A DNA stretch of 28,173 nt from Bacillota bacterium. GTDB lineage: Bacteria; Bacillota; UBA4882; UBA8346. The number at the start of each line of letters is the position of its first letter. The first letter of the stretch is position 1. Positions 1 to 8,140 of this stretch are shown piece after piece. The translations under genes were made by a program, and so were the position numbers. The notes beneath the pieces are model-generated. The model saw only the letters and a list, made by a program, of their open reading frames with translations, was not told where the DNA came from and did no database searches. The stretch is taken from contig JAEYRX010000067.1 of the NCBI GenBank assembly GCA_023435225.1, positions 1-28,173 of the forward strand, given 5' to 3'.

Positions 1-29
1 TAGTCCTTATAAGATTGTCCTTTCCCCAT
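1..29 (-). CDS. 5' end of a leftward gene cut by the window edge
   Basis: On the minus strand an ATG at 29-27 opens a frame reading MGKGQSYKD before the window ends. A strong Shine-Dalgarno (GGGAGG in plus-strand complement near 39-44) sits about nine bases upstream, so this is very likely a true gene start. Only nine codons are visible, so no product can be assigned. The start is not one I recognise. Confidence 0.55.
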
Positions 30-553
30 TTTAAAAACCTCCCTGATTTATTTTGCCGGATAGATTATAATTCCAAATGAAAGACATTATGATATTAATT
101 TCCAGCAATGGAAGTAATATAACATATTTATAAGCTAATTTCAACAATAAATTTCAAATAGTATGACAATTCAATAAATGAAATGTTTAATAAAATAGTC
201 GCGAAAATACGGAAATGAAAGGTTGCTTTGCCAGATGATATTATTGGGGATTTTTTGAAGGTTGTTTTTGGGAGAAAGACCGTTGGGGATAAGGGGAAGA
301 TGATGGTTCTTTTTTGAAATCAAAAGGGAATTTCATAAAAATAGCTTATTATTTTTGTTAATGAGATGATTCTTGCAACAATGAGGTTATTTGTTTAATA
401 AATGAGATGGTTTTTCTTTTAAATGAAGTTGTTCTTTTAATAAATTGGGTTATTCTTGCAATAATAAGATTATTCTTGCAATAAATTAGATGGTTTGTTT
501 TATAAATGAGGTGATTTGTTTTTTGCGGTTGAATTAACTAATTTTTAAATCGT
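30..553. other. gene-free AT-rich region with a tandem-repeat array at its right half
   Basis: About 520 bases without a convincing gene. The left part (60-350) is AT-rich with no structure I can name. It must hold the promoter of the leftward gene starting at 29. The right part holds the 21-bp repeat array listed separately. Confidence 0.5.
361..526. repeat. eight tandem degenerate repeats of about 21 bp
   Basis: Units begin at 361, 381, 402, 423, 444, 465, 485 and 506 and are 20 or 21 bases long. The shared pattern is roughly ATGAGRTKRTT followed by TTTGTTTATAA or CTTGCAATAA. The period is two helical turns and seven codons. On the minus strand one frame stays open across the array with a heptapeptide-like rhythm (for example YKTNHLI), but it has no start or ribosome binding site. 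The array lies just beyond the 3' end of the transposase gene. Confidence 0.7.
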
Positions 554-1219
554 TTAGGTCTCCTTCCAAATATCATCCGGAATTTCTTTGGATGCCCCGG
601 AGTTGACGGGATGTTCGATATCTTTGGCCCAATTAACCGAATTTTTAATTATATACTGACGAATCCGGTGGAATTCATCTTGATTACGGATGATATGTTC
701 ATAATAACCCCGTTGCCAAACCGGTGAACCGGGTGCGCAACGTAATTCATTGATCTGTTTAGTGACGGCTCCTTTGAAACCGCGAATGACCGCGCCGACG
801 GTTTGGGATGGCGAATGTAATGGTTCAACGGTTATTATCAGGGATTGATCGATGGAATTATGGGGTGGGGTATTTTGGGACGATGGATTGTGGGGTGTAG
901 GGGCGTATTGCAATACGCCCTTACACCGTGATTTAACCCTACCGCATGACACATCCATACCCTGCGATACACCCATGTTTTTTGATATATTTGTCACGCC
1001 GCCATTTGCCATCCGGCCACGGTTTTCGATAATCATAAATATTATATGCATATGATTTGGCATCACGACAAATGCGCCCAATTTGATATTAGAACGTATC
1101 TTTGAGGTATTCTGCCATTCCCTATATATAACGGAAGGTCTTAAGCCTATTTTAATTTGTGTTTCGGCCCTAGTTAGTCTACGAACAACAGAAAAACAAT
1201 TAGCTTTCGGAGAATACAA
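554..1219 (-). CDS. REP-associated tyrosine (Y1/HUH, IS200-like) transposase, possibly degenerate
   Basis: The protein contains the HUH motif in VVMPNHMHIIF (about residues 51-61). The C-terminal pattern PVWQRGYYEHIIRNQDEFHRIRQYI ends in a region that in RAYT proteins carries the catalytic tyrosine, followed by NSVNWAKD. In this family the enzyme nicks single-stranded DNA at REP-like palindromes. The N-terminal part is odd. Upstream of the listed ATG the frame continues in a KGYDF stretch resembling the usual RAYT start, but the expected YFVTICT-like strand is poorly preserved and no good ribosome binding site is visible, so the gene may be decaying or use a non-ATG start. The middle (residues ~65-120) is low-complexity and encoded partly by an embedded palindrome at 894-927. 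A GVIRGFKGAVTK-type segment follows, as is normal for the family. Confidence 0.8.
   Translation of the reverse strand: MYSPKANCFSVVRRLTRAETQIKIGLRPSVIYREWQNTSKIRSNIKLGAFVVMPNHMHIIFMIIENRGRMANGGVTNISKNMGVSQGMDVSCGRVKSRCKGVLQYAPTPHNPSSQNTPPHNSIDQSLIITVEPLHSPSQTVGAVIRGFKGAVTKQINELRCAPGSPVWQRGYYEHIIRNQDEFHRIRQYIIKNSVNWAKDIEHPVNSGASKEIPDDIWKET
894..927. repeat. 34-bp near-perfect palindrome inside the transposase reading frame
   Basis: The core GGGCGTATTGCAATACGCCC (901-920) is a perfect 20-base palindrome. The pairing extends to 894-927 with a single mismatch pair (900/921). It is translated in frame within the transposase as part of GVLQYAPTP. I recognise the core as a palindrome often seen dispersed in bacterial genomes near RAYT genes, but this is from memory and not checked. 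Confidence 0.8.
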
Positions 1220-1284
1220 AAAATCATATCCTTTATAGGCAGTCTAAAAACCCCTACTAAACCTTAACGATAACATCCGGCAAG

Positions 1285-2700
1285 TTAATTCGCAGCAATA
1301 AATCTAAACCAATTAAGATTAAAAGTCGATTTTTTCTTGCACTTGAAGACCAGACAAATATCCTTTTTGCCCGTAAGAACGGTTGACGGTGATATTTCGT
1401 AAGTTACATTTTCCCATTTCTGCAAGCCGCCTGTATTGGGAACGGCTACTTTTCCAAGCAGAGTTCCTTTTTTGTCGCCTTCTCTGATCTCAATAACTCC
1501 TCCATCATGTGCGCTGGCGACCCCTGCTTCAAAACCACCCACTTTTTTCCCATCACTTCCAAAATCGATTTCGTCATAACGAACCCAATCATTGTTATCT
1601 ATCCAACAGAGATACCGTCCGACATCAACACTGGTGTCGATATTTTCCAATTGTATACCGGATTGTTTACTAAATAACTGGGCTTTTATCCGCTGGTAAG
1701 CGCTGGTTCCGATACCGGTCCTGGTCTGAACAACCGGTTTCATTGTTCCATCAGAATTAAAGTACAATCTGTCTACGCAAATGGAACGTTTATTAACCAC
1801 TCTGTTCGACAGTTCGGAGGAATGATAAAATGCATACCAAGTATCGCTGCCCTTAGGATACTCCACAAACGATTGATGGTTGGTCCAGCCCTTTACTTCG
1901 TCAATAACTTTTCCCCGGTATGTCCACGGTCCTGTGGGGCTTGAACTTGTCGCATAGTGGATTTTACTGAAACCACCGGCATTGCCTCCGGTCGAGTAGG
2001 TGAAGTAATATATGTTACCTCTTTTAAATACATAGCTCGCTTCAAACCAGTAGTTTAGTCCGGAAGTAATATCCTGCGGAGTCCCATCAATCTCTTTCAT
2101 GTTTGACTTGAGTTTGACCCATTTTGCATATTCCGCCGCACCGTGCCCCTGACCGCCGTAATACATGTAAGCTTGCCCATCCGTGTCCACAAATACGCAA
2201 GGGTCATTGCCAAATATGTATTTTTGAGGGTTGGAACTATCGGTGATTGCGTCTGGTTCCGGAATGAAAGGTCCAGCCGGTGATTTGCTGGTCGCAACTC
2301 CGATTTTAAAATCATTGGCTTGGGGTATACGTTCACTCGAATCAGTGCGGGTTGAAGCTGGGAAATAGAAATAATAAGTTGAGTTTTTGTAGGCGCAGTC
2401 GGGAGCCCACATCCATTTAACGGGCTTCCATGGCACCTGGTTTATGTCGAGGACAACGCCATGGTCGGTCCATTGGATCAAATCGCCGGACGAAAAAACA
2501 TGATAATCTACCATATCGAACCAATTCGGGTCGGTCTGATCATGTGACGGATAGACGTATATCTTGTTTTCAAAAGCATGGGCCGACGGATCGGCTGTGT
2601 AAATGTGCGTTACAAAAGGATTAAGAGCTTTGGATTGTGTTGTAAACAGGGTTGATGAAATACAGATAGTAATGAGCAAAAACATTAATATTTTTTTCAT
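1285..2700 (-). CDS. secreted glycoside hydrolase family 43 with C-terminal CBM6 (arabinofuranosidase/xylosidase type)
   Basis: The start is placed at the ATG at 2700 (MKKILMFLL), since AGGAGG lies just upstream and a typical signal peptide (residues 1-26) follows. A longer reading to 2733 adds eleven residues without a binding site. The GH43 five-bladed propeller covers about residues 28-330. The presumed base is Asp37 in TADPSAH, the pKa-modulating Asp166 is in GNDPCVFVD, and the acid Glu220 is in YWFEASYVF. A beta-sandwich of CBM6 type fills about 345-471 (IQLENIDTSVDVG to LNWFRFI). In this family such enzymes remove arabinose or xylose side groups from plant arabinoxylan outside the cell. 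The exact specificity cannot be read from the sequence. The gene stands alone, with no neighbouring sugar transporter. Confidence 0.9.
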   Translation of the reverse strand: MKKILMFLLITICISSTLFTTQSKALNPFVTHIYTADPSAHAFENKIYVYPSHDQTDPNWFDMVDYHVFSSGDLIQWTDHGVVLDINQVPWKPVKWMWAPDCAYKNSTYYFYFPASTRTDSSERIPQANDFKIGVATSKSPAGPFIPEPDAITDSSNPQKYIFGNDPCVFVDTDGQAYMYYGGQGHGAAEYAKWVKLKSNMKEIDGTPQDITSGLNYWFEASYVFKRGNIYYFTYSTGGNAGGFSKIHYATSSSPTGPWTYRGKVIDEVKGWTNHQSFVEYPKGSDTWYAFYHSSELSNRVVNKRSICVDRLYFNSDGTMKPVVQTRTGIGTSAYQRIKAQLFSKQSGIQLENIDTSVDVGRYLCWIDNNDWVRYDEIDFGSDGKKVGGFEAGVASAHDGGVIEIREGDKKGTLLGKVAVPNTGGLQKWENVTYEISPSTVLTGKKDICLVFKCKKKSTFNLNWFRFIAAN

Positions 2701-2733
2701 TAAATTTAGCCTCCTTATTTTTAAAATGACCAT

Positions 2734-3094
2734 CGATGATATTTGTTCTTCGGACCAGCCTCCTTCTGTGTATATGTGAATCCCCCATTAACTAGAAAAT
2801 TTTTAGTTCTGTTTTCCGAAATAGTTGATCAAGTATATCACTTTCATTGTTCTCCAATAAGATTTAAGAAGGCCAACCCACCCAACCCTCCCTCAAGGGA
2901 GGGCTTAAAGGCAAGAATACCGGGGACACCCCGGCCCCCGGCAGGGCTTCCCTGCACCCTTTTGAATGCTTTTTAGAATTTATTCTTTTCGCAAGAGCAA
3001 CATGCCATAGCTAAGGAAGCGCTGATTAATCCGATTTTTATGCAAGCAAATATGCGGTATTTGGCATTTTGCTAAGCACAAAATCGTCACTTAT
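2734..3094. other. intergenic region holding stacked hairpins and a MITE-like element
   Basis: About 360 bases between the hydrolase and the 3' end of the foldase gene. It contains three consecutive short hairpins (2886-2955) and most of the MITE-like repeat (3015-3113). No gene is supported. An open frame across the region has no binding site and mainly reflects the repeats. Confidence 0.6.
2886..2955. repeat. three consecutive GC-rich hairpins (REP-like cluster)
   Basis: Hairpin one pairs CCCTCCCT (2886-2893) with AGGGAGGG (2896-2903). Hairpin two pairs CCGGGG (2920-2925) with CCCCGG (2929-2934). Hairpin three pairs GCAGGG (2941-2946) with CCCTGC (2950-2955). They are far more GC-rich than their surroundings. 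This could be a composite mobile repeat, or act as a transcription barrier between the leftward genes. Confidence 0.65.
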
Positions 3095-3113
3095 TCAATT
3101 AATCAGCGCTTCC
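3015..3113 (-). mobile_element. MITE-like element, copy 1 (99 bp)
   Basis: The terminal inverted repeats are 16 bases and perfect: GGAAGCGCTGATTAAT at 3015-3030 and its complement at 3098-3113. Both ends are flanked by CTAA, consistent with a short target duplication. The reverse complement matches the element at 24728-24825 over nearly its whole length, so the two copies lie in opposite orientation. No coding capacity. The element overlaps the last codons and the stop of the parvulin gene. Confidence 0.85.
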
Positions 3114-4528
3114 CTAAATCTTTTAATTACGCTCTTTTCTTTTCGTGTTTGCATTAAACCTTTAAAATATGCGGTTTTCACTGAATAATTTAATTCTTTC
3201 GCTATCTCCTCTTTGGCTTCTTCAAACGACTTGACTGTTTCGTCCGTCTTGCTGATTAATTTAATAATATGAAATCCGCGATAGGTCTTCACCACGTCGC
3301 TAATTTGGCCTGGCTCCAGTGCGAAAACAGCGTCTTCAAACACTTGAGCAATCATGAGATTACCTTTTATAACTTCAAAACCCCCTGGCTTATTGGCGGT
3401 GTCGGAGAAATAATCAATCGAATACTTTTTCCTTAAGGCATCAAAGTCCCCTCCGGCTTTTATTAAACCCAAAACTTTATAGGCCAGATTCCGTTGTTCC
3501 TCAACCTTCGTTTCGCCATAGCTATTTTCATCTTTGTCTTTTGTAGGTATGATGATCTGCTGAACCACTGCTTTAGCCGGATGAATAAAGCTTCCTTTAT
3601 TTTTAACAAAATATTCCCACATTTGAACTTCGGCAGGCCTGACACTTTCAGCCGCTTTTGCCTTCAATTCCTCTCTTAAAACACCGTAAGTGAAATAGTT
3701 AATCCCATCCTGGTATGTGACACCATATTCCCCAATCCAATCCCGCAATTTATCTATACCGCCGAATTTATTGACAGTTGCTTGTAAATACCAATTGATT
3801 CTTTTTTTAGCTTCGCCGTCAATCGTAATCCCATACTCCCGGGCCATTTGTGATGCCAGAATCAGATCTACCGTTTCATTAAAAGCTTCCATTTCCACTT
3901 GTCTCTTTTGGTCGCGGCTAATTCTTTCCCTTTGTTTTTTGGTAGTTCTTTTCGATAAGATCAGTTTGGCGCTGTACCGTTCATTAAAAAAACGCCGCTT
4001 GATTTTCTCCCCGTTGACGACTCCGGCATATTCGGCAGGATAATGTTCTAATTTCACCGATTTTTTTAAAAAACCCCACCGGCTATCCATTTCAAAAGAT
4101 TGGGCCAGATATTTCAAGTTTATAAACGAGGTGTTATTGTAAACAACGGGATCGATATATAATAAAAGTCCGTCGATCATGGTTTTATATCCGCTGTTAT
4201 TAATCTTGACAGCTGTTTTTTTTATACTTCCGGCATTATCAATACTTTTTGGTTTTGTGGGTATTTTAATATGTTTAGTAAAATTTATCGTTTTTTGGAC
4301 GTCATCCTTTTCATAGCCACATTTCAGATAATAGCAGATCTCATCAACCGGTACGTAAATATTCCCCTTGTCGTAAATTGTATCGACTTTTATCGGCGAA
4401 CCATTTAAGTAAATGCTGACGGCATTCAGTTGCCTATCCTGTAAACCGGTTGAAAAAATCCATACCGCCACCGGCAAAATCAAGATTGCCATACCGATTG
4501 CGACAACTTTGATTTGCTTTTTGTTCAT
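3095..4528 (-). CDS. membrane-anchored parvulin-type peptidyl-prolyl isomerase with Cu-amine-oxidase-N-like domain
   Basis: A single N-terminal membrane segment (about residues 9-27) is followed by a Cu-amine-oxidase N-terminal-like domain (about 38-165, with SIYLNGSPIKVD and GNIYVPVDEICYYL). A SurA/PrsA-like helical region comes next (about 170-330). The parvulin rotamase domain spans about 335-445, with VVQQIII, FDALRKKYS and RGFHIIKLI. The family folds exported proteins outside the membrane. The start is supported by GAGGAG upstream. Unusually, the last residues (REALIN) and the stop codon are encoded by the end of the MITE-like element at 3015-3113, so insertion replaced the original C-terminus. 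It lies divergent from htpG, which also codes for a chaperone. Confidence 0.87.
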   Translation of the reverse strand: MNKKQIKVVAIGMAILILPVAVWIFSTGLQDRQLNAVSIYLNGSPIKVDTIYDKGNIYVPVDEICYYLKCGYEKDDVQKTINFTKHIKIPTKPKSIDNAGSIKKTAVKINNSGYKTMIDGLLLYIDPVVYNNTSFINLKYLAQSFEMDSRWGFLKKSVKLEHYPAEYAGVVNGEKIKRRFFNERYSAKLILSKRTTKKQRERISRDQKRQVEMEAFNETVDLILASQMAREYGITIDGEAKKRINWYLQATVNKFGGIDKLRDWIGEYGVTYQDGINYFTYGVLREELKAKAAESVRPAEVQMWEYFVKNKGSFIHPAKAVVQQIIIPTKDKDENSYGETKVEEQRNLAYKVLGLIKAGGDFDALRKKYSIDYFSDTANKPGGFEVIKGNLMIAQVFEDAVFALEPGQISDVVKTYRGFHIIKLISKTDETVKSFEEAKEEIAKELNYSVKTAYFKGLMQTRKEKSVIKRFREALIN

Positions 4529-4640
4529 ATAAACTACTCCTCAATTTTAAACTTAACATTTCATTCCATTTTTTTACGATATTTCCTTCAAAAAGTTGTT
4601 CTAAAGCTTAAAATAAAAACTACCCAAAGATTTTTCACCC

Positions 4641-4669
4641 TTGCATAAAATCTGTAAAATTGTTAGAAT
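4641..4669 (+). promoter_or_regulatory. sigma-70 type promoter of htpG
   Basis: TTGCAT (4641-4646) and TAGAAT (4664-4669) are separated by exactly 17 bases, and the ATG follows 52 bases after the -10 box. No CIRCE-type inverted repeat (HrcA) is visible nearby. Confidence 0.7.
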
Positions 4670-4721
4670 ACACTATGAAAAATTATGTTAAACCTACATT
4701 TAATTACTGGAGGGAATAAGA

Positions 4722-6689
4722 ATGGAAACTATCAACAAACAAACCAAGGAATTTCAAGCCGAAACCAAACAGTTGCTGGATCTGATGGTCCATTCAATCT
4801 ACACCAACCGGGAGATTTTTCTACGGGAACTAATCTCCAACGCTTCCGACGCCATCGACAAGCTCCGGTTTCAGGCTTTGACCAACGTCAGCCTTCTGGA
4901 AGGCGACTCCGAATCCGCACTTCATATCTTCCTGGATATTGACGAAGCTAACCATACTTTAACCATCACCGATAACGGTATCGGCATGACCTACGATGAA
5001 GTAGTTGAAAATATCGGTACTATCGCCAAATCCGGTACTAAAGCTTTCCTGGAAAAAATGCAAACCCAGGGCCAAAACCAAGACCAGGCTGAATTAATCG
5101 GCCAATTTGGAGTAGGTTTTTACTCTGCTTTTATGGTAGCTGATAAGGTCACCCTTATTACTAAAGCCCCCGGAGCTGATAAAGGAGTCAAATGGGAGTC
5201 AACCTGTGACGGAACCTACACTATCGAAGAAATTGATGTTACCAAAAGAGGAACCTCAATCACTTTACTTATTAATGAAGAACACCGGAATTCCGAAAAA
5301 TTTGAAGAAAACTTCTTAAATCAATATACCATTCAAAATCTGGTTAAAAAATATTCCGATTATATCCGGTACCCGATTAAGATGGATTTCACCAAAGAAG
5401 AAAAACCCAAGGATGAGAATGGACAGGAGATCGCGGACGCCACACCGGTTAAAACCATGGAAACCCGGACCTTAAACTCCATGACTCCGCTCTGGGTTAA
5501 AAATAAAGCGGATATCACACCCGAAGAATACAATAAGTTTTATCAGACTACTTTTCATGACTGGACCGACCCGTTGGATGTGATTCATACAAAAGTAGAG
5601 GGAGTAGTCGAATATACGGCCTTACTCTACATCCCGGCCCATGCTCCGTTTGATTTCTATACCCGGGATTACCGGCAGGGAATTAAACTCTATTGCCGCA
5701 ATGTTTTTATTATGGACAACTGTCAAGAGCTGTTACCGGAATATCTCCGGTTTGTCCAGGGTTTGGTGGACTCTTCCGACTTTTCATTGAATATCTCCCG
5801 GGAGGTTTTGCAACAGGATAAACAACTTAAGTTAATCGGGAAAAACCTCGAAAAAAGCATTCTAAAAGCTTTGGAGAATATGTTAAACAAAGACCGGGCC
5901 AAATACGAAACCTTCTGGAAAGAGTTCGGCCGGGCGCTTAAAGCCGGTGTTTATATTGATTTCAGTTCCCGGGAAAAACTTCAAGATCTGCTTCTCTTCC
6001 CTTCCTCCAATACTGAAGGTGACGGAGAAACAACTTTGGATGAATATGTGAAACGGATGCCCGAGGGGCAAACCGAGATATACTACGCCTCCGGTAAAGA
6101 TCGGGCAGCGGTTGAACGCCTGCCCCAGATGGAGATCTTACGGGAAAAAGGTTATGAAGTATTATACCTCTTCGACCGGGTTGATGAATTTGCCGTCGAT
6201 AGCCTCCATGAATATAAAGAAAAGCATTTCAAATCAATCAGCCGCGGCGATCTCAATCTCTCCGGCGATCAGGAAGAAGCAGCCAAGAAAAAAGTAGAAG
6301 AATTGGGCAAAGAGAACGATTCTCTGCTAAAAGCCATGAAAGAGCACCTTGGCGATAAAATAACGGAAGTCAAACTAAGCAATAGACTAAAATCAAGCGC
6401 CGTTTGTCTGGTCAGCGGCGAGCATGGAATCAGCCTTCAAATGGAACAGATCCTGGCCGAAATGGATCAAAAAATGATGCGGGCTTCCAGGATTTTAGAG
6501 ATCAATCCTAATCATCAGATCTTCACTACATTGAAAAAGTTGTTCGAAGCCGGTTCCGGCAACGATAAATTCAAGGATTATGTGGATTTACTATATGGGC
6601 AGGCTCTATTAATCGAGGGATTGAATGTGGATGACCCCTTGGAATTCGCCAATAAAGTAGCCCAATTGATGGTGAAAGCGGAAGGGTGA
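4722..6689 (+). CDS. htpG: molecular chaperone HtpG (bacterial Hsp90)
   Basis: This 655-residue protein matches Hsp90 from end to end. The N-terminal GHKL ATPase domain shows LRELISNASDAIDKLR (ATP/Mg-binding Asn), DNGIGMTYDE and GQFGVGFYSAFMVAD. The middle domain carries LYIPAHAPFDFY and NISREVLQQ with the catalytic-loop arginine. The C-terminal dimerisation domain ends after EILEINPNH-like and DDPLEFANKVAQLM sequences. It is slightly longer than E. coli HtpG, within family range. It is a cytoplasmic ATP-driven homodimeric chaperone. A GGAGGG binding site lies at 4709-4714 and a clear promoter at 4641-4669. It is probably transcribed alone. Confidence 0.97.
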   Translation: METINKQTKEFQAETKQLLDLMVHSIYTNREIFLRELISNASDAIDKLRFQALTNVSLLEGDSESALHIFLDIDEANHTLTITDNGIGMTYDEVVENIGTIAKSGTKAFLEKMQTQGQNQDQAELIGQFGVGFYSAFMVADKVTLITKAPGADKGVKWESTCDGTYTIEEIDVTKRGTSITLLINEEHRNSEKFEENFLNQYTIQNLVKKYSDYIRYPIKMDFTKEEKPKDENGQEIADATPVKTMETRTLNSMTPLWVKNKADITPEEYNKFYQTTFHDWTDPLDVIHTKVEGVVEYTALLYIPAHAPFDFYTRDYRQGIKLYCRNVFIMDNCQELLPEYLRFVQGLVDSSDFSLNISREVLQQDKQLKLIGKNLEKSILKALENMLNKDRAKYETFWKEFGRALKAGVYIDFSSREKLQDLLLFPSSNTEGDGETTLDEYVKRMPEGQTEIYYASGKDRAAVERLPQMEILREKGYEVLYLFDRVDEFAVDSLHEYKEKHFKSISRGDLNLSGDQEEAAKKKVEELGKENDSLLKAMKEHLGDKITEVKLSNRLKSSAVCLVSGEHGISLQMEQILAEMDQKMMRASRILEINPNHQIFTTLKKLFEAGSGNDKFKDYVDLLYGQALLIEGLNVDDPLEFANKVAQLMVKAEG

Positions 6690-6714
6690 ATAAACTTGGG
6701 TTGAACTGAATGAT

Positions 6715-6848
6715 AGGCGAAAGGCGAGAGGCGAGAGGCAATAGGCGATAGTAATGAATGTTAAGTCTCCGAACTCAAGGGCGCTAGACAAAAAAACGTA
6801 TGGAGAATTTAAAAGTCTTTTATCTCTTCGCCTTTCCCCTTTCGCCTG
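6715..6848. repeat. heptanucleotide tandem repeat with a partial inverted copy
   Basis: Five 7-base units of the form AGGCGAA/AGGCGAG/AGGCGAG/AGGCAAT/AGGCGAT run from 6715 to 6749. An inverted, purine-to-pyrimidine related stretch (CTCTTCGCCTTTCCCC then TTTCGCCT) lies at about 6824-6847. Together they could form a long imperfect hairpin between the convergent ends of htpG and the HD-GYP gene. Confidence 0.65.
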
Positions 6849-6851
6849 CTT

Positions 6852-7892
6852 TCACAATACCCTAACCACACTTAGCTCCGGCTTTTTATATAAATCAAAA
6901 ATCTCCCCTTCCGGGTAACCGGAAACTACTCTTACCAGGCATTTGGTTCTGGAAATCGAAGTTACTTCTACTTTCTGATGGTTACTTAACATTAATTTGC
7001 TCCCACGCTCATATGGGGTGATAATCTTGGTGAGACTCTCTACCACCGATTGATTATATTGCAAAGGAGTATGATTGCGAATATCTTCAATTGCCGCTTG
7101 GAATGAAACCGGATTTTGATAAATCCGTTGCGAAGTCATGGCGTCAAAAACATCGGCGACGGCGATGATTTTGGCAAAACGGTGAATTCTTCTACTACTC
7201 AAACCTCTGGGATAACCGGACCCATTTTCTCTTTCATGATGCTGCAGGGCCATATGGGGAACTAAAAAACTGACATTGCCTCTTTTTTTAAGTAATTCAT
7301 AACCATCCCTGGTATGCGTTTTTATTAACTCATATTCATCCGGCTTAAGTTTGGCCGGCTTATTTAAAATGCGAAAATCGGAAAAAATTTTTCCGATATC
7401 ATGTAACATTGCGCTTATCCCCAAAATCTCCAACTCATTTCGGCTTATTCCCATTACCGAACCTATTAACACTGAAAGTACACAAACATCCACCGAATGA
7501 GTGAAAGTATAATTATCATAATTATTAATTTTAGTTAATGAATATACTATCCGGAGATCACTAAGAATATAATCGAGGATTTCTTTGACAACTTCTTTAA
7601 GCTTTACTGTATCAATTGTTTGCTCCTGTTTACATTGGTTAAAAGTGGTTCGGAGAATCGCGGTGGCTTTTAACCGGGTTTCTTCCCGGATTGGTTCTAA
7701 CACATCAGACTCATCCGATTCTCCGAGATCTTTAACCCATATGGAATCAAGGTTTAAAGTTTTTATCTTTTCAATATAATTTTGTTTTAAAATGATATTA
7801 TCTTGCAACAAAACTAATCCGTCTATTTTGCGAAGAATCGGTTTTGCCAGTACCATTCCAGGTTTTGCTTCTTCAACCGCTATCATTTGCAT
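6852..7892 (-). CDS. HD-GYP domain cyclic-di-GMP phosphodiesterase
   Basis: The N-terminal ~115 residues (EEAKPGMVLAKPIL) resemble the region found before many HD-GYP domains. The HD-GYP domain spans about 125-285. It has His132, the metal-binding pair His164-Asp165 in AMLHDIGKIF, His218-His219 in LQHHERENG and the signature GSGYP at 224-228, followed by IIAVADVFDAMTSQRIYQ. All expected metal ligands seem intact, so hydrolysis of c-di-GMP is likely. A small C-terminal beta domain (about 295-346) resembles an extra regulatory tail. There is no membrane segment or receiver domain. AGGAGG lies about 12 bases before the start, and it can pair with CTCCT just upstream (see findings). Confidence 0.92.
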   Translation of the reverse strand: MQMIAVEEAKPGMVLAKPILRKIDGLVLLQDNIILKQNYIEKIKTLNLDSIWVKDLGESDESDVLEPIREETRLKATAILRTTFNQCKQEQTIDTVKLKEVVKEILDYILSDLRIVYSLTKINNYDNYTFTHSVDVCVLSVLIGSVMGISRNELEILGISAMLHDIGKIFSDFRILNKPAKLKPDEYELIKTHTRDGYELLKKRGNVSFLVPHMALQHHERENGSGYPRGLSSRRIHRFAKIIAVADVFDAMTSQRIYQNPVSFQAAIEDIRNHTPLQYNQSVVESLTKIITPYERGSKLMLSNHQKVEVTSISRTKCLVRVVSGYPEGEIFDLYKKPELSVVRVL

Positions 7893-8072
7893 TCTATTAA
7901 ACTACCTCCTTTTTTAGAGGAGTATATTAATTGATGTAATGTACATTATATGCAATTTAAAATGATTCATCTGTCGATTTATGAAATTTTTTAGAAAGTA
8001 AAATCCGTTAATTTACCGGTTTTTTTCTCCTTTTATCTTTGTTTTTCTGTATTCTCACATATAGAACCTGGA

Positions 8073-8102
8073 CAAAAATGAACTCCCTAATCGGAGAGTT
8101 CA
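8073..8102 (-). terminator. intrinsic terminator after the DUF4412-like gene
   Basis: On the minus strand TGAACTC (complement of 8096-8102) pairs with GAGTTCA (complement of 8079-8085). Two further pairs form across a bulge, and a run of five T's follows. It lies about 40 bases beyond the stop at 8141. Confidence 0.7.
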
Positions 8103-8140
8103 TAAAAAGATTCTATTATTTTTTAGACCTCAAAAGCCGC

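Noticed and set aside
361..526. CRISPR array
   Set aside because: Units follow each other without unique spacers and are degenerate. No cas genes are in the window.
2743..2976. Plus-strand 77-codon frame
   Set aside because: It consists mainly of the hairpin cluster translated (PPNPPSREGL-type wording common for such repeats) and has no binding site.
4685..4942. Plus-strand frame overlapping the htpG start
   Set aside because: Out of frame with htpG, which has full-length family similarity, a promoter and a binding site.
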